64,000 nt of DNA. It comes from Legionella fairfieldensis ATCC 49588. Lineage in GTDB: Bacteria > Pseudomonadota > Gammaproteobacteria > Legionellales > Legionellaceae. The translations under genes were made by a program, and so were the position numbers. The stretch spans positions 17,099 to 81,098 of the forward strand of contig NZ_JHYC01000015.1 in assembly GCF_000621525.1 (NCBI RefSeq). Reading direction: 5' to 3'. Numbering within the stretch: position 1 is the stretch's first letter; every line of letters starts with the position of its first letter. Shown piece after piece: positions 47,388 through 56,408 of this stretch. The notes beneath the pieces are model-generated. The model was not told the DNA's origin. It was given only the letters and a program-made list of their open reading frames with translations, and did not search any database.

Positions 47388-48127
47388 AAAAAGAAACAGA
47401 AATTATCATTAAAGATGCGAGCATTCGTTACCAAAGCCACTCGACAAGACTTTTAGATTTTCTTGCAAAAAATAAAGAACAAGGTTTCCTCGCTCTGTCA
47501 AATATCAATCTTCAAATCAGACAAGGTGAGCGCGTTGGTTTAATCGGATTAAATGGTGCCGGGAAAAGTACTTTATTAAAAATGATGGCAAAAATTTATC
47601 ATCCGAGTAGTGGTATTTGTCATGTGGAAGGTAGAGTATGTCCATTGTTTGAATTTGCCACGGGTTTTGAAATGGACATGAATGGATGGAGTAACATTCG
47701 AATTCGCGCCAAACTATTAGGTATGTCATCCCAGGAAATCAAAGAAAAAATTCAAGAAATTGCAGACTTTACTGAATTGGGAAAATTTCTTGATTACCCC
47801 GTACGTACTTATTCTGCTGGCATGTTTATTCGTTTAGCTTTCGCCATTTCAACAGCAATCATTCCCGAAATACTGCTGCTTGACGAGGTTATTGGTGCGG
47901 GAGATATTTCATTTACGCAAAAAGCAGCTAAACGCATGGAAACTTTCATGCAAAAAGGGCAAATTTTAGTATTGGCTACTCATACACCTGATTTGTTAAA
48001 AAATTTCTGTGCCCGCACTCTTTGGTTACATCAAGGTCGCATCATGATGGATGGTCCAACCTCTGAAGTATGGCAAGCCTATACGGAGTTTTCTCATGCC
48101 TTACGTCAGGAAGCAACGGTCTCATGA
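47384..48127 (+). CDS. wzt: ABC-type polysaccharide export ATPase (Wzt-like)
   Basis: A 247-residue ATPase with Walker A GLNGAGKST near residue 57, signature YSAGMFIRLAFA near 142, Walker B ILLLDEVIGAGD and the H-loop in ATHTPDLL. It has the long N-terminal strand (IIIKDASIRYQSHSTRLLDF) seen in O-antigen/teichoic-type exporters. There is no C-terminal carbohydrate-binding domain, so it should export without recognising a terminal cap. It overlaps the GNAT gene by 4 bp. Confidence 0.9.
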   Translation: MKKETEIIIKDASIRYQSHSTRLLDFLAKNKEQGFLALSNINLQIRQGERVGLIGLNGAGKSTLLKMMAKIYHPSSGICHVEGRVCPLFEFATGFEMDMNGWSNIRIRAKLLGMSSQEIKEKIQEIADFTELGKFLDYPVRTYSAGMFIRLAFAISTAIIPEILLLDEVIGAGDISFTQKAAKRMETFMQKGQILVLATHTPDLLKNFCARTLWLHQGRIMMDGPTSEVWQAYTEFSHALRQEATVS

Positions 48128-48624
48128 AAAATTATCAACCTTATTATTACAAAAAAATTAACTTGCAATTAATTGCTTTGGATGATTTGCAAGATACACT
48201 TGCATGGCGTAACGCTTACAAAGAATGGTTTAATGACTCTCAAACTATTGAGCCAGCAACCCACTATCAGTGGTTTGAAAATTACCAGAAAAAAGATAAT
48301 GATTTACTATTTATTGTTCGTAATGAAGAGGACGAAAAAGTAGGACAAGTTTCTGTTTATAATATTAACCAACAAACTAAAGAAGGTGAGTTTGGCCGAT
48401 TTCTGGTAAATCCACTTTTTGCAGGCCAACGTTACATGAAAACAGCTTGTGAAGGGATGATTCAATTTTGTCAGGATTTATTGCCAATTCAAACTCTTTA
48501 TCTGGAAGTCAAGTCAAATAACTTAAAAGCGATTCAAATCTATCAAACTTGCGGGTTTGTTATTTCTCATGAACTGGAAAACAGCAATTTGTTAATGCGC
48601 CATATAATTCAAAGCAATAAGTAA
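48124..48624 (+). CDS. GNAT-family N-acetyltransferase
   Basis: A 166-residue acetyltransferase of the RimJ/PseH-like type. Features are LIALDDLQDTLAWRN at residue 14, FIVRNEEDEKVGQVSVYNI, the acetyl-CoA-binding region VNPLFAGQRYMKTA and LEVKSNNLKAIQIYQTCGF. The ATG at 48,124 overlaps the wzt stop (ATGA); a longer frame into wzt is rejected. Its place after an aminotransferase suggests it acetylates an amino sugar, which is an inference. Confidence 0.87.
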   Translation: MKNYQPYYYKKINLQLIALDDLQDTLAWRNAYKEWFNDSQTIEPATHYQWFENYQKKDNDLLFIVRNEEDEKVGQVSVYNINQQTKEGEFGRFLVNPLFAGQRYMKTACEGMIQFCQDLLPIQTLYLEVKSNNLKAIQIYQTCGFVISHELENSNLLMRHIIQSNK

Positions 48625-48913
48625 TTTACATAAGTCTCCCTTTATGACGAAAATAGGCCACCAATGGTCTCTAGGGATGCCAACTCTTTCAATTAGCCTT
48701 AAGTTTTACTTGACCCCTTGCAAAGCCCCACGTGCCGTGGCTTGTTCCTGAGAGATCCAACGGATAATTGATTTATTTGAAATTATTTGACTTCCTGTGA
48801 TTTTTTATTGATGTCATCCCCGAAAAAGTTGGGAGGATCTTCTCTCAAGCAAAGTAATGAAGTAAGTTGAAAATAGATTCCCGTTTGCACGGAAACAACT
48901 CAAAATAATATAA
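48625..48913. other. Intergenic region with dispersed repeat copy D
   Basis: A convergent gap between the GNAT gene and a GT2 gene. The second half is the repeat (48,772-48,910). The first half has no feature I can support. Confidence 0.5.
48772..48910 (+). repeat. Dispersed intergenic repeat, copy D
   Basis: It starts TTTATTTGAAATTATTT, then GTGATTTTTTATTGATGTCA and CCCC, and ends with AATAGATTCCCGTTTGCACGG. These match copy A block by block in the same orientation and copy B in inverted orientation. It reaches the stop of the GT2 gene at 48,914. Confidence 0.7.
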
Positions 48914-49849
48914 TCAATGATATCGAAAGAATAAGCTTAAAAATAAGCCCATTTTTCTATTTCGATGAGGAGGCGTTAGCCAGAATTTAAAATAATAATG
49001 AAGTCTTTTTATATAATTTCCTGTAAACAAGTCAACAAATTGCTCAAGTAATCGTTGATCTTTTTGAGATAATTCCGGTATTTGCTTTATGAGAATCCTT
49101 GCTTCATCTACAGCCGTTTGATAACGATGTTTTAAAAATTTTATATTTTGCAAGGAAAATAAAGAACGTCGTATTCCACCGCAAGCCCCAGCTACATTTC
49201 TGGTATGTTGCCTGTAAAGACAGGTTATTTCAGGGACATACCTGACCTGACTTTGAGCAGTGGCAGCAATTAATAATACCCATTTATCCGGATTAGGGTA
49301 TTTTTCCTTCATCGGTAAAACCAATTTTAACAGCGCTCTATTAAATAGCATGCAACAACCTAAAGCAGGGGAGCAAAACAACAATGCCTTGAGTATCCCT
49401 GCTTTATGAGGATCAAGACGCTGTAATTGAATAAAAGACGCCGCTAAAGGCTCTAAATTTTTATTAACAACCCTGGCATCAGAAAAAATCAAAGCGGGTT
49501 TTAAGGGGTCAAGAAATGATATTTCTTGCATTAAGCTCTCAATTTTTTGTGGTAGCCAAACATCATCCTGATCAGCAAATAAAACATACTCAGCATTTAA
49601 AGCATTCGCCTGCTGAAGTAAAAGCGAATAACTACGATGAATTCCCAGGTTACCCTGATGACTATCCATCAATTGAATTTGCGGGTGCGCGGCTTTATAA
49701 GCAGTTAATATTTGTAAGGTATTATCCGTGGAACCATCATCACGAATTAAAATAAGATCGCAGGGTAAAGTCTGTTGAAGAATGCTATCGAGTTGCGCTC
49801 CTAAATAAGTTTCACCATTATAAGTACTTAATATAGCGACCAGTTTCAC
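48914..49849 (-). CDS. Family 2 glycosyltransferase
   Basis: A 311-residue GT-A enzyme. It begins MKLVAILSTYNGETYLGAQL, with the nucleotide-binding IRDDGSTDNTLQIL, metal-binding YVLFADQDDVWLPQKIESL, and a C-terminal helical part (GNYIKRLHYYFKFWLT). It resembles rhamnosyltransferase-like GT2 enzymes of O-chain synthesis. It is on the opposite strand from the exporter operon and probably has its own promoter. The sugar is unknown. Confidence 0.87.
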   Translation of the reverse strand: MKLVAILSTYNGETYLGAQLDSILQQTLPCDLILIRDDGSTDNTLQILTAYKAAHPQIQLMDSHQGNLGIHRSYSLLLQQANALNAEYVLFADQDDVWLPQKIESLMQEISFLDPLKPALIFSDARVVNKNLEPLAASFIQLQRLDPHKAGILKALLFCSPALGCCMLFNRALLKLVLPMKEKYPNPDKWVLLIAATAQSQVRYVPEITCLYRQHTRNVAGACGGIRRSLFSLQNIKFLKHRYQTAVDEARILIKQIPELSQKDQRLLEQFVDLFTGNYIKRLHYYFKFWLTPPHRNRKMGLFLSLFFRYH

Positions 49850-50035
49850 TCGTCATCCTAAAGTCAATTCATAGCAAATTCACATGAAAACACAATTATG
49901 GCATCAATGAAGCAATGCAATAAATAAGAAGCCAAGAGTACGAAATAACGTACTTTGAGTCAAGTTATTATCAACGTCATTTCGCAACCTATCCTCCTGG
50001 ATCACCCAATTTATCCAATTCAAACGAGAGAGATA

Positions 50036-51202
50036 TCAAACCATGAAGTATTTGGATAAATTAACCCTCTGATTCGAGTTTTTATTTTTCTTCCCTTGAC
50101 TGGGAACCAAACTGGATCTAAATGAAGCTGATTGTGGGAAAAATCCATGAGAATATTCAGGTTCAGCATCAGCCTTGCGTTTTCTTTTAATCTTTTCTTG
50201 CCCTTGATCTTCAAAAAAAGAGGGGCTGAAAGTTATACTTCTCCCACTATTGGTAGGGGTGGATACAATACCTGTCTTCTGTAAAACCTGCTGATTCGGC
50301 TCTTTCTTTGATAGAGGATCTGCAATTAAATTCACCAGATAATTATTTAACGCCTGTATATCCTCAATAGGTTTCTCCAGAAAAAAATCGGATTGAAAAT
50401 CATTGGAGTCGCAAAAAAGAGCAGTTTCCAGACTTTCAATACTTGCATTGGCATTACCCTTCAAAGCAGCCCTGTCTCGCTCAATTATCTTAACCTCTTT
50501 CGATGAAGCGCAGCTTGTCATGCTCGACTCTTTAGGTAAGATGGATTGGTCAGATTGACAAAATGAATATAAACAATCTAAAACATCAAAATCAGCGGGT
50601 AAACATTGATCTTGATTAGGTTTGACGGTAATAACTCCTTTAACGATGCTTAGGGTAAACTTCCCATCTTTTCTGACCCTGCTACGCAGTAGCTCTGATA
50701 AAGGCTTGAAGGAACGATCTCCCTGCTCTACTACCTCCACCTGGTTCGGAGCAATTTTCTTAAATTGAATTTGACTTAAATCTATTTCTGATAATTTCGT
50801 ATGGCATGCATTTATAAAAGGTTCAAGAAAATCCATTAAGGATGTCTTTGGGGGTAAGACTTTACCGTTTTTGACTCGTATAAATACTGTTCCCTTATCG
50901 ACTGTCACCAGGAGAAACTCAATAAAATTCTTATGTCTATAAAAGCTTAATTTTTCCCGTAAACGTGCCGCGATTTTTACCGGATTAATATCTTGTGAGT
51001 AAGTGACTTTAATTTCACTCTCACTGATCTCATCAAATTTTATTGCCTCGTAATTTATTTTTACTCGATTGATCTGTTGAGATCTGATATCAGACGTTTT
51101 AAAAATTTTTCCTTGTTTCTCATCAGAATAAATTGATTTAACCTTTCGCAGGCCTTTTTTTACTGAAATTCTGGGGTCAACAAATGGGTAATTTTTTGGC
51201 AT
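50036..51202 (-). CDS. Hypothetical protein with duplicated about 80-residue domain and basic motif, candidate effector
   Basis: No family recognised; 388 residues. Residues about 48-133 and 139-216 are two copies of one unit. The first reads INYEAIKFDEISESEIKV, LREKL, LPPKTSLMDFLEPFINAC; the second reads IDLSQIQFKKIAPNQVEV, LRSRV, LPADFDVLDCLYSFC. A Ser/Asp-rich linker follows, then residues 337-343 KIKRKRK, a classical nuclear-localisation-like cluster, and a basic Ser-rich tail ending NLSKYFMV. No signal peptide or membrane helix is present. The isolated position, no bacterial-enzyme motifs and the basic cluster suggest a host-directed protein, which is inference only. Confidence 0.75.
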   Translation of the reverse strand: MPKNYPFVDPRISVKKGLRKVKSIYSDEKQGKIFKTSDIRSQQINRVKINYEAIKFDEISESEIKVTYSQDINPVKIAARLREKLSFYRHKNFIEFLLVTVDKGTVFIRVKNGKVLPPKTSLMDFLEPFINACHTKLSEIDLSQIQFKKIAPNQVEVVEQGDRSFKPLSELLRSRVRKDGKFTLSIVKGVITVKPNQDQCLPADFDVLDCLYSFCQSDQSILPKESSMTSCASSKEVKIIERDRAALKGNANASIESLETALFCDSNDFQSDFFLEKPIEDIQALNNYLVNLIADPLSKKEPNQQVLQKTGIVSTPTNSGRSITFSPSFFEDQGQEKIKRKRKADAEPEYSHGFFPQSASFRSSLVPSQGKKNKNSNQRVNLSKYFMV

Positions 51203-51380
51203 AATTCACCTGAAAAATAGATTAAAGTTGTTTATTATAACAATTTGATCAATTATTATCCATAATTTTATTAAATAATACTTTGAGGACAGTTATAATC
51301 AACTAGTTTCAGATGCGTTTACCCTGTAAAGATCATAGACTCATTGAACATAGTATGTAATTTTCGCATATAATTTAACT

Positions 51381-54300
51381 ATGACTGCAATGATTTCCAA
51401 CAGCCTGGAATGGGCGCATCCTCTTGTTCGTGATTGGTTTGTCAGGCAATTTACCTTACCCACTGAGCCACAAAAACAGAGCTGGCCTTTTATTCAAGCT
51501 GGACATACTACCTTAATTTCTGCCCCTACTGGCTCAGGCAAAACACTGGCGGCTTTTTTAATTTGCATTGATCAACTGGTCCGTCAATCCATAGCCGGAG
51601 AGTTGGCAGCTCAAACCCAGGTGATTTATATTTCTCCTTTAAAAGCATTAACCAACGACGTACAAAAAAACCTGCTAGGCCCCTTGAGCGATATAGTAAC
51701 GCTTGGTAAAGAACGCGGGTTTATTATGCAGGACATTCAAGTTGCTGTAAGAACAGGGGATACACTTGCCCGTGAAAGGCTGGCGATGTTAAAAAAACCG
51801 CCTCATATTTTAGTAACGACTCCGGAATCTTTTTACCTTTTACTGACTGCTGAAAAAAGTCGCGCTATCCTCAGAGACATCAAAACTGTGATTATCGATG
51901 AAATTCATGCCATTGCCAGTACTAAACGAGGGACTCATTTGTCTTTATCTCTTGAGCGCCTCGAAGCAATTACTTATCAAAAACCTATGCGTATCGGTTT
52001 ATCAGCCACCCAAAAACCCCTTTCATTAGTAGCCGATTTTTTAAAAAGGGCTAATCCAACACCCCCTGTTATTATCGATATTGGTCATGCTCGCCATATG
52101 GCGCTTAAAATTGAAGTACCTCAAAGCGAATTATCGGCGGTTGCAACGAATGAGATGTGGAGTGAAATTTATGAGCATATCGCCGCGTTAACAAAAGAAA
52201 ATCGCTCCATTCTTGTTTTTGCCAATACAAGACGCCTGGCTGAGCGCGCCGCCCATCATTTATCCGAACGATTAAGTAAAGAACTGGTTGCAGCCCATCA
52301 CGGCAGTTTATCGCGTAAACTTCGCTTAAGTGCTGAACAAAAATTAAAGAATGGTCAATTAAAAATACTGGTTGCAACGGCCTCGCTGGAGTTGGGTATT
52401 GATATTGGCACTGTTGATTTAGTTTGCCAGCTTGGCACACCCAGAGCTATTGCCACAGCACTACAACGCATAGGACGCGCTGGCCACTGGCAGGGAGCCA
52501 TTTCAAAAGGCATTTTTTTTGCAACTACGCGAGACGAATTAGTGGAATGCGCTGCATTGGTTTATGCGATTCGTACCGGGGATCTTGACCAACTGGTTAT
52601 CCCCAAAGAGCCTCTCGATATTTTGGCTCAGCAGTTGGTAGCAACCTGCGCAACCAATGATTGGCCTGAAGATGAATTATTTGCCTTAATAAAAAAAGCT
52701 TTTTCCTACAAAGAATTATCACGCGAAACGTTCAATAGTCTGTTATCCATGCTCTCCGAGGGTATTGCTGGTTCGCGCGGTCGTTATGGGACTTACCTTT
52801 TTCGGGATCAGGTCAATGGTGTTGTTAAAGCAAGACGCGGCAGCCGACTGACAGCGATTACGAGTGGTGGTGCAATCCCTGAAAATGGTTTGTTCACTGT
52901 CATAGCAGAACCCAATGGTACCATAGTAGGCACGCTTGATGAAGATTTTGCAGTAGAAAGCAACCGTGGCGATATTATTTTATTAGGAAACACCTCCTGG
53001 AAAATTAAACGGATTGAAAGTAGTAAAGGACGGGTATGGGTAGAAGATGCTCATGGCGCCCCGCCCAGTGTTCCCTTCTGGTTAGGAGAAGCCCCTGCAA
53101 GAACCAGAGAGCTTTCTTTACAAGTTTCTACTGTACGTCAAAAAGTCAATGAACGATTATCCGCGACTAACCTGGGGGATGAAAACTCCAAATTATCAGC
53201 AATAACCTGGCTTAAACAACATTGCGGTCTTAATCATTACGGCGCAGAGCAATTTGTGGATTACATCCTGGCAGGCCGTGCTGTATTAGGAGCCGTTCCC
53301 ACCCAGAATACAATTATCGCTGAACGTTTTTTTGATGAATCAGGAGGAATGCAACTCATCATCCATTCTCCCTTTGGTGCTCAGATTAATAAAGCCTGGG
53401 GATTGGCTTTAAGAAAGCGATTTTGTCGTTCCTTTAATTTTGAATTGCAAGCGGCAGCCACTGATAATGGTCTTGTTATTTCGCTGGCCGAACAACACAG
53501 CTTTCCTTTATCCGATGTTTTTTATTTTCTCCATCCCAATACAATTACAGACGTTTTAACTCAAGCTGTCTTGCAGTCCCCTCTTTTCACCACACGCTGG
53601 CGCTGGGTGGCCACGCGATCGCTAGCTTTGGTTCGTTTTCGCAACGGACGCAAAGTACCTCCCAATCTATTAAGAATGCTTGCTGATGATCTATTGGCAG
53701 CGGTTTTCCCTGATGCAGCAGCCTGCCAGGACAATTTGGCGGGACAAGACATTGAACCGCCTGATCATCCTCTCATTCATGAAACATTAAAAGATTGTTT
53801 AACAGAAGCCCTTGATCTGGAGGGTCTAATACAACTTTTAAAGCAAATAAACCAACAATCAATTCAATGTATAGCGGTAGATACTCCTACTCCATCAGTA
53901 TTTTCTCACGAAATTCTAAATGCTAACCCCTATGCGTTTCTGGATGATGCCCCACTAGAAGAGCGACGTACACGGGCTGTCGAAATGCGGCGCATGTTAC
54001 CAGCTTCTTTATTACATGATATTGGACGTCTGGATCCAGCAGCAATTATCGAAGTGCAGCAACAAGTGTGGCCAGATCTAAGAAATGCTGATGAGTTACA
54101 TGATCTTTTACAAACCCTGGTTGCCTTACCAGCCGAAAATTCACTCAGTGCTCATCAAAAACCTTTCCCTGACTGGCCCTTATTTTTTGAAGAGTTAGTA
54201 CGTCATAAACGAGCGGGACAAGCTGTTTATAATGGAAGGGTTTTCTGGCTGTCAGCCGAAAGGATGGAAACATTTCACAGCGTTTACCCTGAAGCTGACT

Positions 54301-55604
54301 TTCAAACAAACTTCATCACTATTCTTCAGCAAAAACCTGCCCATGAAGAGGCAGTCAGTATGATAATTCAGGGTTGGCTGCAACATCTAGGACCGGTTAA
54401 TACAGAAGAACTCGCTAATTTTCTGTATTTACCAGACAATGAAATCGAACAGGCACTCATCAAATTGGAATCAACCGGACAAATTTTACGGGGTCACTTC
54501 AGACTCACCAATACCAATCAACTTGAATGGTGTGAAAGACGGTTGTTAGCCAGAATTCATTCATTAACCTTAACCAAACTTCGTAAGGAAATAGAACCAG
54601 TAACCCCTCAACAGTTTGTCGATTGGTTATTAATTTGGCAACATGTAACGCCTGAATCACAAGTACGAGGTGAGCACGGCTTACTTCAGATCATTACTCA
54701 ATTACAAGGCTATGAAATTCCCGCCAATACCTGGGAACGGCAAATTTTTGCTAAACGCGTCAAAGATTACAATAAAGATTGGCTGGATCGCCTCTGTTTT
54801 ACAGGTGCTGTTGGTTGGGGACGTTTATCCCGACATCCTGCATTAGTCTCTGGTTTAGATGATATAGCAACACCGTGTAAACGGATCTTCCCTACCAGTG
54901 TTTCGCCTATTACTTTTTTTGTGCGAGAAGATTGTAACTGGATAACTAATGATTCCTATAGTGCGGAAGAGTTATCCATTTTGAGCCATCCTGCTCAAGA
55001 CGTTTATACTTATTTACAAAAACACGGTGCCTCTTTTTTTATGGATATCGTGCAAGGTGTTTCTCATCTTAAAACACAGGTAGAATCGGCATTATGGGAA
55101 TTAGTGTCTGCCGGACTTATTACGGCAGATGGGTTTGATAATTTGCGGGCATTAATTGATCCTCATCGTCGTACAGGCCGGCGAGGACAACGTTCACAAT
55201 ATAGATTGACTACGGGCCGCTGGTCATTGTTGCACAGGCCCAAAAATGGAGATACCTCCCGTCAAATTGAAGCTTATTGCTGGTTGTTACTAAAACGTTA
55301 TGGTGTTTGTTTTCGTGAGCTTATCACTAAAGAAAAAAATAGCCCCGGCTGGCGAGAATTAGTTACAGTTTTTCGTCAACTGGAAGCACGAGGAGAAATC
55401 AGAGGCGGTCGTTTTGTCCACGGATTTGCCGGCGAACAGTTCGCATTACCCTATGCAGTGGATTCTCTTAGAGCTTTTAAGAAAAAAGGCAATATAAAAC
55501 GGGAATTAATGACAATCTCCGCTATAGATCCTTTAAATCTGACAGGAGTTATTTTACCCGGCAAACGCACCCCCGCTTTTTCGAGAAAAAAGGTCATCTT
55601 GTAA
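51381..55604 (+). CDS. lhr: Large DEAD/DEAH-family helicase Lhr
   Basis: A 1,407-residue helicase of the Lhr (long helicase-related) family. Residues 1-400 hold two RecA domains with Walker A APTGSGKT at 48-55, VTTPESFYLLL, DEIH near 172, the motif LSATQKPL, and motif VI QRIGRAGH near 361. They are followed by the family winged helix and beta domain (NGLFTVIAEPNGTIVGTLDE) and a long C-terminal region ending in Lhr-type winged helices. Lhr is an ATP-dependent 3'-5' translocase linked to DNA repair. It is a single gene with its own terminator. A second Met at codon 4 could be the start. Confidence 0.93.
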   Translation: MTAMISNSLEWAHPLVRDWFVRQFTLPTEPQKQSWPFIQAGHTTLISAPTGSGKTLAAFLICIDQLVRQSIAGELAAQTQVIYISPLKALTNDVQKNLLGPLSDIVTLGKERGFIMQDIQVAVRTGDTLARERLAMLKKPPHILVTTPESFYLLLTAEKSRAILRDIKTVIIDEIHAIASTKRGTHLSLSLERLEAITYQKPMRIGLSATQKPLSLVADFLKRANPTPPVIIDIGHARHMALKIEVPQSELSAVATNEMWSEIYEHIAALTKENRSILVFANTRRLAERAAHHLSERLSKELVAAHHGSLSRKLRLSAEQKLKNGQLKILVATASLELGIDIGTVDLVCQLGTPRAIATALQRIGRAGHWQGAISKGIFFATTRDELVECAALVYAIRTGDLDQLVIPKEPLDILAQQLVATCATNDWPEDELFALIKKAFSYKELSRETFNSLLSMLSEGIAGSRGRYGTYLFRDQVNGVVKARRGSRLTAITSGGAIPENGLFTVIAEPNGTIVGTLDEDFAVESNRGDIILLGNTSWKIKRIESSKGRVWVEDAHGAPPSVPFWLGEAPARTRELSLQVSTVRQKVNERLSATNLGDENSKLSAITWLKQHCGLNHYGAEQFVDYILAGRAVLGAVPTQNTIIAERFFDESGGMQLIIHSPFGAQINKAWGLALRKRFCRSFNFELQAAATDNGLVISLAEQHSFPLSDVFYFLHPNTITDVLTQAVLQSPLFTTRWRWVATRSLALVRFRNGRKVPPNLLRMLADDLLAAVFPDAAACQDNLAGQDIEPPDHPLIHETLKDCLTEALDLEGLIQLLKQINQQSIQCIAVDTPTPSVFSHEILNANPYAFLDDAPLEERRTRAVEMRRMLPASLLHDIGRLDPAAIIEVQQQVWPDLRNADELHDLLQTLVALPAENSLSAHQKPFPDWPLFFEELVRHKRAGQAVYNGRVFWLSAERMETFHSVYPEADFQTNFITILQQKPAHEEAVSMIIQGWLQHLGPVNTEELANFLYLPDNEIEQALIKLESTGQILRGHFRLTNTNQLEWCERRLLARIHSLTLTKLRKEIEPVTPQQFVDWLLIWQHVTPESQVRGEHGLLQIITQLQGYEIPANTWERQIFAKRVKDYNKDWLDRLCFTGAVGWGRLSRHPALVSGLDDIATPCKRIFPTSVSPITFFVREDCNWITNDSYSAEELSILSHPAQDVYTYLQKHGASFFMDIVQGVSHLKTQVESALWELVSAGLITADGFDNLRALIDPHRRTGRRGQRSQYRLTTGRWSLLHRPKNGDTSRQIEAYCWLLLKRYGVCFRELITKEKNSPGWRELVTVFRQLEARGEIRGGRFVHGFAGEQFALPYAVDSLRAFKKKGNIKRELMTISAIDPLNLTGVILPGKRTPAFSRKKVIL

Positions 55605-55631
55605 GCAGGTTGAGAAGACGTCTAACGAAAA

Positions 55632-55658
55632 GCCCTGCAAATAACAGGGCCATTTTTT
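55632..55658. terminator. Intrinsic terminator of lhr, also facing the small secreted-protein gene
   Basis: GCCCTG (55,632-55,637), 7-nt loop, CAGGGC (55,645-55,650), then CATTTTTTT on the plus strand. It lies 28 bp after the lhr stop. On the minus strand the same hairpin is followed by TTTTCG, so it can also end the gene at 55,661. Confidence 0.85.
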
Positions 55659-55660
55659 TC

Positions 55661-55858
55661 TTATCGTCTCCAACTGTTATTTTCTCTCCAAACCCAGCAT
55701 TTGCCGTTATCACAATGTTTTTTAACAACCTGATGATCACAATAATTTCCGTTGCAATGAGTGACATTCCTATCCCAGTTCCAGCCTGCAAAACTGGTGG
55801 ATACAAAACCACTGAGCAAGCCAGCAGCCAGGATTGTTTTGAGTTTAAACGATAACAT
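55661..55858 (-). CDS. Small secreted four-cysteine protein (65 aa)
   Basis: A short gene supported by a textbook AAAGGAG before its ATG and a clean Sec signal peptide (MLSFKLKTILAAGLLSGFVS, cleavage after TSFA). The mature part is about 41 residues with four Cys in two CxxxxC-type pairs (HCNGNYC and HCDNGKC), Trp and Asn/Arg. It would be periplasmic or secreted and disulfide-bonded. No family is recognised and there is no operon partner. It is convergent with lhr through a shared terminator. Confidence 0.75.
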   Translation of the reverse strand: MLSFKLKTILAAGLLSGFVSTSFAGWNWDRNVTHCNGNYCDHQVVKKHCDNGKCWVWRENNSWRR

Positions 55859-55945
55859 GAATAACTCCTTTAATTAATGTTCTGATTAATTATAGATTAT
55901 TAACTAATGGAGTGTTATTTTTTATTCAAATAGAGAAATTAATAG

Positions 55946-56359
55946 CTATTTTTTACTAATTTGCTCTTTTAACAAATCCCTGATTTCCATGAGAATTAAT
56001 TCTTCTTTACTGAAATTTTCCTTTTTTTCTTCTTTTTTTAATTGTAACAAATTAATAAATTTAACCGCAGCAAAAATAGAAAAAGCAATGATGGTAAAAT
56101 CAATAATAGATTGCAAAAATGATCCCCATTTCACAATAGCATCACCGATTTTAAGCGACTTATCAGCAATGTTTATTCCGCCTAACAAAAGTCCGATTAA
56201 AGGCATAATAATGCCGGCAACAAGAGAAGATACTATTTTGCCAAATGCTCCACCGATAACTACTGCAACAGCAAGATCCACCACATTACCACGCATGGCA
56301 AATTGCTTAAATTCATTAAAAAAATTTGTAAATTTTCCTTTATTCGATTTCATATTCAA
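55946..56359 (-). CDS. mscL: Large-conductance mechanosensitive channel MscL
   Basis: A 137-residue channel of normal length. It has the N-terminal amphipathic helix [20 protein letters not shown], pore helix 1 ([20 protein letters not shown]), helix 2 ([18 protein letters not shown]) and a charged C-terminal bundle ([20 protein letters not shown]). It releases solutes during hypo-osmotic shock. Met1 or Met3 may be the start. Confidence 0.97.
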   Translation of the reverse strand: MNMKSNKGKFTNFFNEFKQFAMRGNVVDLAVAVVIGGAFGKIVSSLVAGIIMPLIGLLLGGINIADKSLKIGDAIVKWGSFLQSIIDFTIIAFSIFAAVKFINLLQLKKEEKKENFSKEELILMEIRDLLKEQISKK

Positions 56360-56408
56360 ATAATTTCCGAAGAATTTAAGATATCATCGTTTTCATAATA
56401 GCTTTCTG

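Noticed and set aside
47384..48127. Wzt with a carbohydrate-binding C-terminal domain
   Set aside because: The protein ends right after the ATPase domain at 247 residues, so there is no such domain.
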